Shown here piece by piece: positions 17,931-27,384 of a stretch of DNA of 64,000 bases. This DNA is from PCC-6802 sp943367755 (GTDB lineage: Bacteria; Cyanobacteriota; Cyanobacteriia; Pseudanabaenales; Pseudanabaenaceae), in the NCBI GenBank assembly GCA_943367755.1, contig CALRKB020000021.1, forward strand, positions 9,993-73,992. Direction: 5' to 3'. The translations under genes were made by a program, and so were the position numbers. Numbering within the stretch: the first letter of the stretch is position 1; the number at the start of each line of letters is the position of its first letter. Under the pieces are notes generated by a model that saw only the letters and a program-made list of their open reading frames with translations, searched no databases and was not told the origin of the DNA.

Positions 17931-18755
17931 ATGACTACTGACCCTTTTCAACTACTGCGCGATCGCTACGGAGAAAAAGTTACCCCCGACAATTTCCTTT
18001 GGAACGATCGCCTTGCCGAGATACTCTCTCACCGTTCTATTCGTTCCTACTTGCCAAATCCTTTGCCTCCAGGAACATTGGAATCGCTGATTGCCGCAGC
18101 ACAATCAGCTTCTACATCTTCTAACTTGCAAACATGGAGCGTTGTGGCGGTGGAAGACCCTGCACGTAAGGAAAGACTTGCCCAGGTTGCGCGCAATCAA
18201 GCACACATTCACCAATGTCCGCTCTTTCTAATCTGGCTGGCCGATCTAGCACGTCTTACCCAAATTGCGAAATCTCGCGGGCAAACCTATGAAGGATTGC
18301 ACTACTTAGAAATGTTTCTCATGGCAGTCATTGATGCGGCACTGGCTGCTCAAAATGCAGCTATTGCGGCTGAATCTTTTGGCTTAGGAACGGTGTATAT
18401 CGGTGCAATTCGCAATAATCCTGAGGCAGTGGCAACAGAACTGAACTTGCCCCCCCATATATTTCCTGTCTTTGGCATGTGTATTGGCTATCCCAACCCA
18501 GATAATATCCCTGCTGTCAAACCGCGCCTTTCTCAAGCTGCAATTCTGCACCGAGAGGCATATTCTCTAGAGCAACAGGAAGAAGAGATCGAGCAGTACG
18601 ATCGCCTCATGACCGAATTCTATCAACAGCAGCAAATGGCTGTTGTTGGAGACTGGTCGCAGCATTCCGTCGAGCGTATCGCTACAGCCGCCTCCCTGGG
18701 AGGGCGCGATTGCCTGCGAGAGGTACTACAACTACTCGGCTTTCAGTTGCGATAG
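17931..18755 (+). CDS. Nitroreductase family / NfsA-like flavin oxidoreductase
   Basis: A 274-residue FMN-dependent oxidoreductase resembling NfsA/FRP NADPH nitro/flavin reductases. It has the N-terminal HRSIRSYLPNPLPPGTLESL, with the Arg-Ser FMN-binding motif, and GLGTVYIGAIRNNPE in the middle. Placed directly behind the SsuC/SsuB genes, it could supply reduced flavin to the two LLM monooxygenases, replacing a dedicated SsuE. That role is inference from position. Confidence 0.82.
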   Translation: MTTDPFQLLRDRYGEKVTPDNFLWNDRLAEILSHRSIRSYLPNPLPPGTLESLIAAAQSASTSSNLQTWSVVAVEDPARKERLAQVARNQAHIHQCPLFLIWLADLARLTQIAKSRGQTYEGLHYLEMFLMAVIDAALAAQNAAIAAESFGLGTVYIGAIRNNPEAVATELNLPPHIFPVFGMCIGYPNPDNIPAVKPRLSQAAILHREAYSLEQQEEEIEQYDRLMTEFYQQQQMAVVGDWSQHSVERIATAASLGGRDCLREVLQLLGFQLR

Positions 18756-19311
18756 TGTTACTTTACATCTCGTTCGTAGAAAATCTTGTCTTTTATAGAT
18801 AGCTATGTCATACTTTTGGATATAAACTACTATAATTACATGTAGTTATAGTAGTTTGAATGGATTGACCCAATAGAAGCATGGCTGATGCTAATTTATT
18901 CAAGCTATGTTGGCATCACCTTTTTCTACTCGGACGGAATTTTCACTCAGGTCTCGCTCAATCAAAAGAGCATAGAAGTCTTGTGATTAGAATCTAATTT
19001 GGTAATCCAATCGACTCAAAATAGGTTTTCAGACCTAATCGTTCATTGGGTATATTGGGGTTTCGAATTAATATAGATAGCAAGACTTGACTGTGATTCT
19101 TACTCAGCAAAGGGCTAAGGTTTCCATTTCATACTAGCCTGCATTCTTGCAGACTTAAAAAATAATCTCCCCCAGAATCATCATCGAGAATGTGTTTCAG
19201 GTGTTTTGGGAGGGAGACTCAGAGCTTGAGTTTAGATAGAGATAGAAGTGTTTCCATTCTCGACAAATAATTTTCGCATTTCTAGTTAATTTCAGCGTGA
19301 GGAGATCAAGA
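18756..19311. other. 556-bp spacer upstream of porin
   Basis: Contains one operator-like palindrome (18828-18853). The rest has no recognisable gene or RNA. The RBS GAGGAG for the porin is at 19299-19304. Confidence 0.5.
18828..18853. promoter_or_regulatory. 26-bp TAC-N20-GTA operator, copy 5 (longest palindrome)
   Basis: Halves TACTATAAT and GTTATAGTA. The dyad extends outward to AAACTAC/GTAGTTT, giving 34 bp with one mismatched pair. The core differs from CGATCG, so it may alternatively be a terminator of the nitroreductase gene. It is 458 bp upstream of the porin. Confidence 0.55.
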
Positions 19312-20979
19312 ATGTTTAAGGCTTTATGGGGTTTGAGTTTATCGGTAGCCACAATTTTAGCAGCTAGTATGACAAGTGTACTTGCAGCTAGTGGGAATGA
19401 GTTGCAAGCGTCGCAGCAGAAAGAAGATCGAGTCCAGATTGATTCTGTTTTGGAATTATCCAACGATATGCAAACCGAAGTACAGGCAACAGATCGCCAA
19501 GAAGAATTTGCCCAAGTCACTTCTGTTTCACAATTATCTGATGTAAAACCTACAGACTGGGCATTTACAGCTTTGCAGTCACTCGTGGAACGCTATGGGT
19601 GTATTGCTGGTTATCCAGATCGCACCTATCGAGGACAGCGATCGCTTAGTCGATATGAGTTTGCTGCTGGTTTAAATGCTTGCTTAGACAAGATCAACGA
19701 AATTATTACCGCAGGGTTAGCGGATAAAGTCAGTAAAGAAGACCTGGCTGCTGTGCAAAAGCTTCAGGAAGAATTTGCCGCAGAGTTGGCAACCTTAAAG
19801 GGACGAGTTGATAGCTTAGAAGCTAAAACTGCTCAGTTAGAAGCACAACAGTTTTCAACGACAACAAAACTGCGCGGAGAAGCCGTTTTTATTGCAGCGG
19901 ATACTTTTGGCAATAGTGTAAATAGCAAAAGCGATAACACGCAGGCTTTCTTGGGCTCTAGACTTAGACTTACTCTACCCACATCTTTCACCGGGAAGGA
20001 CTTGCTAACAATTCGGTTAGCAGCAAACAACATTCCTGTCTTACAAACCAGTACCGGAACAGCTCAAACCCGCCTGACCTTTGATAAGGGTAACTTCCCA
20101 GACAATAGCATATACCTCGATCAACTATTCTACCGTTTCCCACTAGGAGAGAAAACCACGGCCTGGGTTGGAGCGCGACAACTGCAACCGGCTGAGTTTG
20201 CGCCCAACTTAAATACCTTAATTGGTGGTTCTAACGGCGCAGCCTCCCGATTTGCTACTCATAACCCGACAGTTTATCGACCTGGCTTTGATGGGGCGGG
20301 TGTAGCGATATCCCATCAGTTTAGCGATCAATTGCGTCTCGGCCTGGGCTATCTTGCGGATGATACTCAAGCTGGCGATCCTAGTGATGGTCGAGGACTT
20401 TTTAGCAGTAATAATCTAATTTATAGTCAATTAGCTTTTTCGCCCAGTCGAGAGTTTGATTTAGCTCTCAGCTACGGTCATAAGTACTTTGGTACTAATA
20501 CGAAATTCAATCTCACGGGGGGGACTGGTAGCACGTTTGCTAGAAATCCGTTCGATCAAAATGCTACAACTTCTGATAACTTTGGGTTGCAATTTCTCTG
20601 GAAAATTAGTCCGAAGTTTCAGTTGGGTGGGTGGTTTGGTTACACGCTCGCCCACCAGGTTTCTGGCGGTAATAGTGAAGCGACTATTTTGAATGGGGCC
20701 CTGACTTTCGCATTTCCCGATTTATTTACAGAAGGTAATCTAGGCGGAATTGTGATTGGGGTGCCGCCAAAAGTAACGAGCAATAATTATCGTCCCAGAC
20801 CAGCGGCTGCAACTCTATCGGATTTGGATACTTCCATACATCTAGAAGCTTTTTATACGTTCAGATTAAATAAGAACGTCACGATTACTCCCGATATTTT
20901 TGCGATCCTCAGCCCAGAAAATAATAGCAATAATGGCACGATTTGGGTGGGCTCAATTCGGACAACCTTTAGCTTCTAG
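19312..20979 (+). CDS. Outer-membrane porin, SLH-OprB (cyanobacterial Som/iron-uptake type)
   Basis: A 555-residue porin. After a signal peptide (to about residue 25) there is an SLH domain (DVKPTDWAFTALQSLVERYG and SLSRYEFAAGLNACLDKIN), a coiled-coil (about 140-185) that should reach the peptidoglycan, and an OprB beta-barrel ending in a terminal Phe (TTFSF). I use ATG 19312, with GAGGAG 7 nt upstream, over an in-frame GTG at 19297. Such porins carry small solutes across the cyanobacterial outer membrane. Its place among uptake genes suggests a diffusion route for organosulfur compounds (inference). Confidence 0.88.
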   Translation: MFKALWGLSLSVATILAASMTSVLAASGNELQASQQKEDRVQIDSVLELSNDMQTEVQATDRQEEFAQVTSVSQLSDVKPTDWAFTALQSLVERYGCIAGYPDRTYRGQRSLSRYEFAAGLNACLDKINEIITAGLADKVSKEDLAAVQKLQEEFAAELATLKGRVDSLEAKTAQLEAQQFSTTTKLRGEAVFIAADTFGNSVNSKSDNTQAFLGSRLRLTLPTSFTGKDLLTIRLAANNIPVLQTSTGTAQTRLTFDKGNFPDNSIYLDQLFYRFPLGEKTTAWVGARQLQPAEFAPNLNTLIGGSNGAASRFATHNPTVYRPGFDGAGVAISHQFSDQLRLGLGYLADDTQAGDPSDGRGLFSSNNLIYSQLAFSPSREFDLALSYGHKYFGTNTKFNLTGGTGSTFARNPFDQNATTSDNFGLQFLWKISPKFQLGGWFGYTLAHQVSGGNSEATILNGALTFAFPDLFTEGNLGGIVIGVPPKVTSNNYRPRPAAATLSDLDTSIHLEAFYTFRLNKNVTITPDIFAILSPENNSNNGTIWVGSIRTTFSF

Positions 20980-21099
20980 AGTATCGACGGTCATGTCAGG
21001 AATCAAATCGATCTGATTGAGGTAATCAAGACCATCTTCGCATTTTAGAGCTAGAAATCTCATGGAATCGATAAAATCATTGTAATTGGAGGAAATCTC

Positions 21100-22902
21100 A
21101 TGGAATTCGATCCCAACTCCGATCTTGCTTCTCTAGAAAGCAGAAACCCACAACGTGAAAGAGCGAAGCGATCGCGCCAACGTGCTAGCAGGCGGGCATT
21201 TCTCGGTCGCATTGGCTTCTTGACGGCTGGAAGTGCCGTGGCAGGAGTTTTGGGGCCATCCATCGTCTCTAAGTCACGCGAAGAAGTTGCAGAAGCTCAG
21301 GTGATTGCCGCACATGCGGGAGAGCAATTCCCATCAAGGGCTTATAAAGTTCGCCTTGCGGCTGCTCAGACAGTTCAGGATATTCCCATACCAGCCCATC
21401 CCACCAATGGGGACGAAGCGCGTTATGCCAACAAAATTGCTACGGATACGCGTGGCTTGCCGCACAATCAGCTGGGCGAAGTCGATCTGAAAGCCTATCA
21501 ATCTTTTATCGATGCCTTGAAATCCGGCGATCCCAACGAGTACGAAAAGATCGTTTTGGGAGGTAAGCGAAAACTCGTGCAGCCTCTGACTCCCCTGGCA
21601 ATCAGTACGACAGGGCTGAATCCCAGCCAGCTTCCGATCCCAGTTCCCCCTACGCTAGACAGCGCAGAGCAGGCAGCCGAATTTATTGAAATTGCCTGGC
21701 AAGGGCTGTTACAGGACGTTCCATTTAGCGAATATCGCAACGACACTACGAACCCTCTAGTTCTAGCTGCCGTGCAGGATCTGAATAAGTTGTCAGGATT
21801 CAAAGGCCCCAAACAGAACGGACGCATTACACCCGAACTTCTGTTTCGCGGCACCGCAATTTATGTCGACGCCTCTGGCCGCAAGCTTTACCACACACTA
21901 CCAGGAGCGGATACAGGTCCTTATGTATCTCAATTTCTACTGCGTCCTATACCTGCAGGCACGCAAAGCTATCTTCAGCTCCACCGCGTTCCTCTTGCGA
22001 TTCCCGAAAATAGCTTTCAAACAAGCTATGACGAATGGTTGCTAGTACAAAATGGCGGCGATTCCGGTCGCGCAATTAAGTTCGATTCGACCCGTCGCTA
22101 CTTTATCAACGGGCGCGATCAGGGTGAGATTGCCCATCAGCCGCCCCCTGTCTATACCAATGCTGCTTTAATTCTACTTGCTAAGCCAGTCAAGGATAAT
22201 CTCTTGGGTGGCGGCGTGGGATCGCCCTACAATTCTACCAATCCCTACAATAAGTCCAAAACCCAAGTGGGTGGCTCTGGCACATTTGGGCCTGGATACG
22301 CGCAATCTCTGGTTGGTTGGGTTGGCCCTCACGCGATCCGAGCAGCGTACTGGCAAAAGTATTACGTTCACCGTCGCTTGCGATCGGAGGCTTTTGGCGG
22401 GTTGGTGCACAACAATAAAGTCAATAAAACGAATTATCCAATTCACCCCGATGTGTTCAATTCAGAAGTGCTAGAACGCTTCTACAGTGCCAACAAAACC
22501 TATTTATTACCGCAATTCTTCCCAGAAGGTGCGCCAACACACTCTTCTTACCCCGGTGGGGCGTCGGTGACAGCAGGAGCTAGCGTCACAATTTTGAAGG
22601 CTCTATTTAATGAAAATCACGTAATTCCAAATCCGGTTGTGCCCGACCCCAAAGATCCCACGAAACTCATTCCTTATCAGGGGCCGCCCCTGACCGTGGG
22701 TGGTGAACTGAACAAACTAGCGGCCAACATTGGTTTGGGTCGCAATAGCGCTGGGATTCACTGGCGGACGGATGCCGCAGCATCGCTGGCTCTCGGCGAA
22801 GCAGTCGCTATTAGCATTCTCCGCGATGAGAAACTCACCTACCGCGAGAATTTTGAGGGCTTTAAGTTCACCAAATTTGATGGCACCAAAGTAACTATCT
22901 AG
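21100..22902 (+). CDS. Vanadium-haloperoxidase-like PAP2 superfamily protein, altered active site
   Basis: A 600-residue protein of the vanadium-dependent haloperoxidase family, exported by a Tat-type signal (SRRAFLGRIGFLTAG). The vanadate pocket can be aligned by spacing with Ascophyllum bromoperoxidase: Lys420 and Arg428 (+8), His481 of THSSYP, Arg548 and the vanadate-ligating His554 (GIHWRTD, +6). But the usual PSGH box reads PGGA (485-488), so the catalytic acid-base His and the vanadate-binding Ser are absent. It may be a non-halogenating relative or a phosphatase-like variant. It follows the porin gene, and a GST follows 14 bp downstream. Confidence 0.82.
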   Translation: MEFDPNSDLASLESRNPQRERAKRSRQRASRRAFLGRIGFLTAGSAVAGVLGPSIVSKSREEVAEAQVIAAHAGEQFPSRAYKVRLAAAQTVQDIPIPAHPTNGDEARYANKIATDTRGLPHNQLGEVDLKAYQSFIDALKSGDPNEYEKIVLGGKRKLVQPLTPLAISTTGLNPSQLPIPVPPTLDSAEQAAEFIEIAWQGLLQDVPFSEYRNDTTNPLVLAAVQDLNKLSGFKGPKQNGRITPELLFRGTAIYVDASGRKLYHTLPGADTGPYVSQFLLRPIPAGTQSYLQLHRVPLAIPENSFQTSYDEWLLVQNGGDSGRAIKFDSTRRYFINGRDQGEIAHQPPPVYTNAALILLAKPVKDNLLGGGVGSPYNSTNPYNKSKTQVGGSGTFGPGYAQSLVGWVGPHAIRAAYWQKYYVHRRLRSEAFGGLVHNNKVNKTNYPIHPDVFNSEVLERFYSANKTYLLPQFFPEGAPTHSSYPGGASVTAGASVTILKALFNENHVIPNPVVPDPKDPTKLIPYQGPPLTVGGELNKLAANIGLGRNSAGIHWRTDAAASLALGEAVAISILRDEKLTYRENFEGFKFTKFDGTKVTI

Positions 22903-22916
22903 CTGTAAGGAAAACC

Positions 22917-24137
22917 ATGGCAACACAAATCACCCTATCCAGTTGGGAGCAATTGCTAGAAATTGCTCGCAAAAATACCACGGCAAGACGGGTACGCCGA
23001 CCGGGGCTTGCCCCTTCTACTGCTCCCATTCCCAGCAGCCTGCACAAACTGTCTGAAGGAGAGGCTCCTCCCGTGCTGCTCTATCGCGATACTAACTCCT
23101 GGTGCCCCTTCTGCGAGAGAGTTTGGTTTGCTTTAGAAGAAAAAGAAATTCCATTTGAGACTGAGTTTATCGATCTGAGTAACAAGCCTAAATGGTACAC
23201 CGACCTGGTGCCCACGACTCTCGTTCCCGCTGCGAAGATTGAGGGAACGCTAGTTTACGAATCCAAAGACATCCTCCTGGCTCTGGAAACGCGCTTCCCC
23301 AGTCCCTCCCTACTTCCCGAAGATCCGCGAGAAAATGCCGTGGCGAGACACTGGGTTGAAGAAGCGGAAACGAACGGCTTTAAGGAAATTACCTACAAAT
23401 TCCTACGAGAAGCCACAACAGACGATGCCGAGCTAGCTAACATACAAGCAGCATTTGAGGCAAAGTTAGACGACCTAGAACAAGCCCTGGCGAAATATCC
23501 CGGCCCCTACTTCTTAAGTACGTTCGGTTTGGTAGATATTATGTACAGCCCACACCTCGATCGCCTGGCCGCCAATTTGCCTGCCTATCGCGGCTATCAC
23601 ATCAAGGGCAATCCTCGCTACCCGCGCATTAATACCTGGTTTGAAGCACTCGCCCAGCGTTCTGCTTATCACCGCGTCAAATCGGATAATATTACCAACA
23701 ACTTACTTCTGCGGCGACGCTGGGGTGTGGAACCGATTGGGAATCCCTTGCCTTTGGAATCTTCGTATACCGAGGCAATCCAATATCGCGCTGAAGCTGC
23801 CGAACGACTGAGCGACAACCGCGAAGCCGCGATCGCAGATATTTTGAAAAATTCGGGCGCGCAGGGCTTAGCGAAGGATGGCGATATCTCAGCCGTGCAG
23901 GAAGCTGTCGATTTTCACCTCAGACTACTCGCTGAGTATCTTATCCGCGGCCATGAGACGCGCTTACCCTGGGGGCGCGTAGGTGGGAAAGACAATGCCG
24001 ATCCGACCGTAGCTGCGGTTGGGGTGATCGCGATCGCCTATGTGAGAAATCGCATCTGCGCTCCTCGCGATATGAGTGCGGGGGCGGCCACGGCCTTGCG
24101 GGCAGCAGCGGATAAAGTGTTGACCTTACTTTACTAA
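22917..24137 (+). CDS. Glutathione S-transferase family protein, long form
   Basis: A 406-residue protein with an N-terminal extension of about 50 residues, then a thioredoxin-fold GST domain with Cys63-Pro-Phe-Cys66 (SWCPFCERVWFAL), as in omega/glutaredoxin-like GSTs, and a helical C-terminal half. The CPFC pair suggests reductase or deglutathionylating activity over classic conjugation. It lies 14 bp after the haloperoxidase-like gene, so the two are probably co-transcribed. The last 100 residues do not match a GST domain that I recognise. Confidence 0.78.
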   Translation: MATQITLSSWEQLLEIARKNTTARRVRRPGLAPSTAPIPSSLHKLSEGEAPPVLLYRDTNSWCPFCERVWFALEEKEIPFETEFIDLSNKPKWYTDLVPTTLVPAAKIEGTLVYESKDILLALETRFPSPSLLPEDPRENAVARHWVEEAETNGFKEITYKFLREATTDDAELANIQAAFEAKLDDLEQALAKYPGPYFLSTFGLVDIMYSPHLDRLAANLPAYRGYHIKGNPRYPRINTWFEALAQRSAYHRVKSDNITNNLLLRRRWGVEPIGNPLPLESSYTEAIQYRAEAAERLSDNREAAIADILKNSGAQGLAKDGDISAVQEAVDFHLRLLAEYLIRGHETRLPWGRVGGKDNADPTVAAVGVIAIAYVRNRICAPRDMSAGAATALRAAADKVLTLLY

Positions 24138-24295
24138 GGGGTGCTGCTAACTCTCAGAACCCCGCTCTTCTTAATTCCGATCGCACCAGCGGTTAATTAA
24201 TAGGGCGATTGAGAATGAAATGCCTACCAATCGGTTGAGAAAAATATCGCTTTTCACAGTAAAAATTATTCACCAATACAGAGGGAGTTGAATTT

Positions 24296-24970
24296 ATGGC
24301 TAAGGACTGGTTTGAATGGCACAATCTGTACCAAACAGAAGATGTTTTACAGCAGCGTTTAGAAATTGTCCAGAAATACATTTCCGATAGTTTAGATGCT
24401 GCACCAGCAGGAACGATTCGGGTTGTCAGTGCTTGTTCTGGCGACGGTCGCGATTTATTAGGCGTCTTGGCAACCCATCCCCGTGCCAAAGATGTGCGGG
24501 CGCGGCTCGTGGAACTCAATCCGCAACTGGTAGAACGAGGGAAAGCAGCGATCGCTCAATTAGGATTCACCGACCAAATAGAATTTATCAATGGCGATGC
24601 CTCGCTTACTGCGTCCTATGCCGGTGCAGTTCCTGCGGATCTGGTCATTGTCTGCGGCATCTTTGGGAATTTGGCCGATGAAGCAGTTCTCCGTCGATTG
24701 ATTCGCAACCTCCCTTACTTTGCCAAAACAGGTGCTTTTGCCCTCTGGACGCGCGGGCATCGCGATGGTGTGAACTACTCAGAACGGGTGCGTCAGATCT
24801 TTCAAGAGAACGAGTTTGTCGAAGTTGATTTTCAACTCACGACAACGGGAAATATGGGCGTTGGCAGACATCGCTTTACAGGTCAACCTGTTGCAGCACC
24901 ACTTGAGGAGCAGTTCTTCGTTTTTACAGGCACTCCCGAGAAAGCTGGACTCCTGGTTACACCGTCCTAA
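24296..24970 (+). CDS. SAM-dependent methyltransferase
   Basis: A 224-residue class I methyltransferase. Motif I is VVSACSGDGRDLLGVL (about 43-58), with the acidic end of strand 2 at ARLVELNPQL and INGDAS thereafter. It lies 41 bp before the AprA-like flavoprotein gene, with RBS-type GGAG repeats between them, so the three genes to 27011 may form one operon. The acceptor is unknown. Confidence 0.78.
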   Translation: MAKDWFEWHNLYQTEDVLQQRLEIVQKYISDSLDAAPAGTIRVVSACSGDGRDLLGVLATHPRAKDVRARLVELNPQLVERGKAAIAQLGFTDQIEFINGDASLTASYAGAVPADLVIVCGIFGNLADEAVLRRLIRNLPYFAKTGAFALWTRGHRDGVNYSERVRQIFQENEFVEVDFQLTTTGNMGVGRHRFTGQPVAAPLEEQFFVFTGTPEKAGLLVTPS

Positions 24971-24986
24971 GATTGGCAAGGAAAAA

Positions 24987-25007
24987 GGAGAAAGGAGAAA
25001 GGAGAAA
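24987..25007 (+). repeat. Triple GGAGAAA tandem repeat at a ribosome-binding site
   Basis: Three perfect 7-nt units directly before the ATG at 25012, so several Shine-Dalgarno-like boxes sit in register. Slippage here could change the spacing to the start codon. Confidence 0.75.
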
Positions 25008-25011
25008 ATTA

Positions 25012-26673
25012 ATGTATATTGCTAGCGAAAACGAACTTAACTTAACTGCCGATGTTCTCGTAGTTGGTGGTGGTCCTGCCGCTGCCTGGGCCGCATGGGC
25101 AGCAGCAGCGCAAGGTGCCCAAGTGATTATTGCCGATAAGGGTTTCCTAGGTACGAGTGGAGCTGCCGCCGCCAGTGGTAATGGCATCATGGCCCCTTCT
25201 CCAGAACATTGGGATAAAGTTTTATGGGAACGCTATCGCATTGGGAATACCCTGGCTAATTTACGTTGGATCGAGCGGGTCATCGAAAAAACCTGGTTGA
25301 GTATGCCCCTGGTGGAAGCTTGGGGCTATCGTTTTCCCAAAGAGAATGGGGAATCTGTGCGCCAGAGTTACTATGGCCCTGAATATATGCGCGTACTTCG
25401 CAAAAAACTGTTGCGGGTAGGCGTACAGATCCTCGATCAAAGTCCGACTCTAGAGCTTTTATTGGCTGAAGATGGTTCCGTCGCAGGAGCAAGAGGCGTG
25501 CAGCGCCAACATCATCGTGCCTATACCGTTCGTGCTGGTGCAGTAGTCCTGGCAAACGGGGGCTGTGCCTTCTTGAGCAAGGTGTTAGGTTGCAATCCCA
25601 ATACAGGCGACGGATTGCTGATGGCAGTGGAAGCTGGGGGCGAACTCTCCAGTATGGAAGCTTCTAATCATTATGCCATCTCGACTGCTTTCAATGCCAC
25701 GGTGACACGGGGCGTTCCCTTTGGTTGGGCCAGCTATAGCGATGAGGCAGGTAACGATCTCGGCGGCTATATCAACGGTCGTCGCGATCCCTCCTTCCTT
25801 CCCAATGCCCTATTGAAAGGGCCTGTTTATGCCTGTTTGGATCGAGCTACGCCCGAAATTAAGGCAGTGATTGAAAAGTCCCATTTCATCGCTTTTCTCC
25901 CTTATAAAAAAGCTGATATTGACCCCTATACGGAACGAGTGCCTGTAACGCTGTTATTGGAAGGCACAGTGCGCGGTACAGGTGGAATTCGGCTAGTGAA
26001 CGATCATTGCGGTACGAAAGTCTCCGGACTCTACGCCGCAGGCGATGCGGCATCGCGCGAGTTTCTGGCAGGTCTGGCTTCTGGTGGTGGTGGCCCCAAT
26101 GCTGCCTGGGCAATCTCGACCGGACAATGGGCAGGCGAGGGCGCGGCTGCTTTTGCTAAGAGTCTCGGCGATCGCGCCCACGAAAGGGCTGTATGTCCTG
26201 CGGGGCAAGCCGGACTGCGATCGCAGTCTCCATCTTCAGAACCATTTGATAGCGAGGCGATCGTGAGTGGCGTTCAAGCAGAGGTATTCCCCTTAGAGAA
26301 GAATTACTTCCGCTCCGAAGCGGGGCTAGTGGCTTCCCTTGCCAAATTAGAAACGCTGTGGCAGCAGGTACAAACTACGCCAAAACAGGATACGGTGCGC
26401 GATGTGGAATATTCTCGCCGAGCGGCTGCTCTCACGGCGGTGGCGCGATGGGCTTATTTTAGTGCGTTACATCGCAGGGAAACGCGCAGCGAACATATTC
26501 GCGTGGACTATCCCGAAACCGATCCGAATCAGCGTTATTATCAGGCCACGGGCGGCTTAGATCGGTTATGGGTGAGACAGGATTGGATTGCAGAAGCGAT
26601 CGCCACCCCACCAGCACCAAACATTCAAACTGCACCCTCTGGATCGACCATTGCAGTAGGAGCAGGATCGTGA
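25012..26673 (+). CDS. AprA/fumarate-reductase-like FAD-binding flavoprotein
   Basis: A 553-residue flavoprotein of the succinate dehydrogenase/fumarate reductase/AprA superfamily. It has the FAD dinucleotide motif VVGGGPAAAWAAW near the start, a Gly/Ala-rich FAD loop (GTSGAAAASGNGI), NTGDGLLMAVEAGGEL and GLYAAGDAAS. The C-terminal RVDYPETD resembles the region that precedes the end of adenylylsulfate reductase alpha. It overlaps a ferredoxin gene by 4 bp, an AprA-AprB-like arrangement. A cytoplasmic redox reaction on a sulfur compound is plausible, but the substrate is unknown. A 30-residue stretch near 390-410 looks like an inserted linker. A paralogous pair lies at 55741-57712. Confidence 0.83.
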   Translation: MYIASENELNLTADVLVVGGGPAAAWAAWAAAAQGAQVIIADKGFLGTSGAAAASGNGIMAPSPEHWDKVLWERYRIGNTLANLRWIERVIEKTWLSMPLVEAWGYRFPKENGESVRQSYYGPEYMRVLRKKLLRVGVQILDQSPTLELLLAEDGSVAGARGVQRQHHRAYTVRAGAVVLANGGCAFLSKVLGCNPNTGDGLLMAVEAGGELSSMEASNHYAISTAFNATVTRGVPFGWASYSDEAGNDLGGYINGRRDPSFLPNALLKGPVYACLDRATPEIKAVIEKSHFIAFLPYKKADIDPYTERVPVTLLLEGTVRGTGGIRLVNDHCGTKVSGLYAAGDAASREFLAGLASGGGGPNAAWAISTGQWAGEGAAAFAKSLGDRAHERAVCPAGQAGLRSQSPSSEPFDSEAIVSGVQAEVFPLEKNYFRSEAGLVASLAKLETLWQQVQTTPKQDTVRDVEYSRRAAALTAVARWAYFSALHRRETRSEHIRVDYPETDPNQRYYQATGGLDRLWVRQDWIAEAIATPPAPNIQTAPSGSTIAVGAGS

Positions 26674-27011
26674 TCGAACTTGTCAGCCATAAACTCTGTA
26701 TTAGTTGCAATGTCTGCGTCCAGGTTTGTCCCACTAATGTCTTTGATGCCGTTCCAGATCGACCACCTGTGATCGCCCGTCAGGAAGACTGTCAAACTTG
26801 TTTCATGTGCGAAGCCTATTGCCCCGTGGATGCTCTCTATGTCGCGCCTGAATCCCATACTCATGTTGCCGTTAACGAGGACGAGTTAATCGATCGCGGC
26901 ATCATGGGTGAATATCGGCGTACCTTGGGTTGGGGGTATGGTAGAAAAAATAATAGTGAATTGGATACTGCACATAAATTGCGCCTCCTGCCACGTCCCT
27001 ATCAGAGTTAA
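26670..27011 (+). CDS. 2x[4Fe-4S] ferredoxin, AprB-like partner
   Basis: A 113-residue ferredoxin starting at GTG 26670, inside the stop of the flavoprotein gene (GTGA overlap), which implies translational coupling. Two cluster motifs are complete: Cys10, 13, 16, 20 (CISCNVCVQVCP) and Cys41, 44, 47, 51 (CQTCFMCEAYCP). It should pass electrons to or from the FAD of its neighbour. The C-terminal 40 residues are a basic tail without clusters. Confidence 0.87.
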   Translation: MIELVSHKLCISCNVCVQVCPTNVFDAVPDRPPVIARQEDCQTCFMCEAYCPVDALYVAPESHTHVAVNEDELIDRGIMGEYRRTLGWGYGRKNNSELDTAHKLRLLPRPYQS

Positions 27012-27384
27012 TCATTTCAGATGACATCCCCAACTACGAGCATTTCCAACTCCGATTTAGCCCAGAAAATCTATCATGCCGGCAGACAATTAAAGCTTGC
27101 TTCCCTACCTGGGAAGTAATGGGAGTATGCAAGGTCGGGCGACTAAAACAGATTCGCAATTTTGAGAACATCGTGTCAGACTTTTTAAAATCATAACAAT
27201 GATTGAGCGACTGGGATAAGCTTTAACTGTCATTATTTACCTTAATTGCTTGTAATTTTACGACATTAGAAGTTTTGTCTCAAAACCCTCTAGTAAATAG
27301 CTATCTTTTGCTCTAGAATCTGCAATATTGACAATATTAACTCAGGGTTCAGGTAATTCACACAATTATTGAAGAGGTAATATC
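27012..27384. other. 373-bp spacer, no recognised gene
   Basis: A 32-codon frame from ATG 27020 (ends TAA 27118) has no family that I recognise. A short inverted repeat CTTCCC/GGGAAG lies near 27101-27117. AT-rich sequence leads to the GAAGAGGT RBS of the Rieske gene. Confidence 0.4.
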
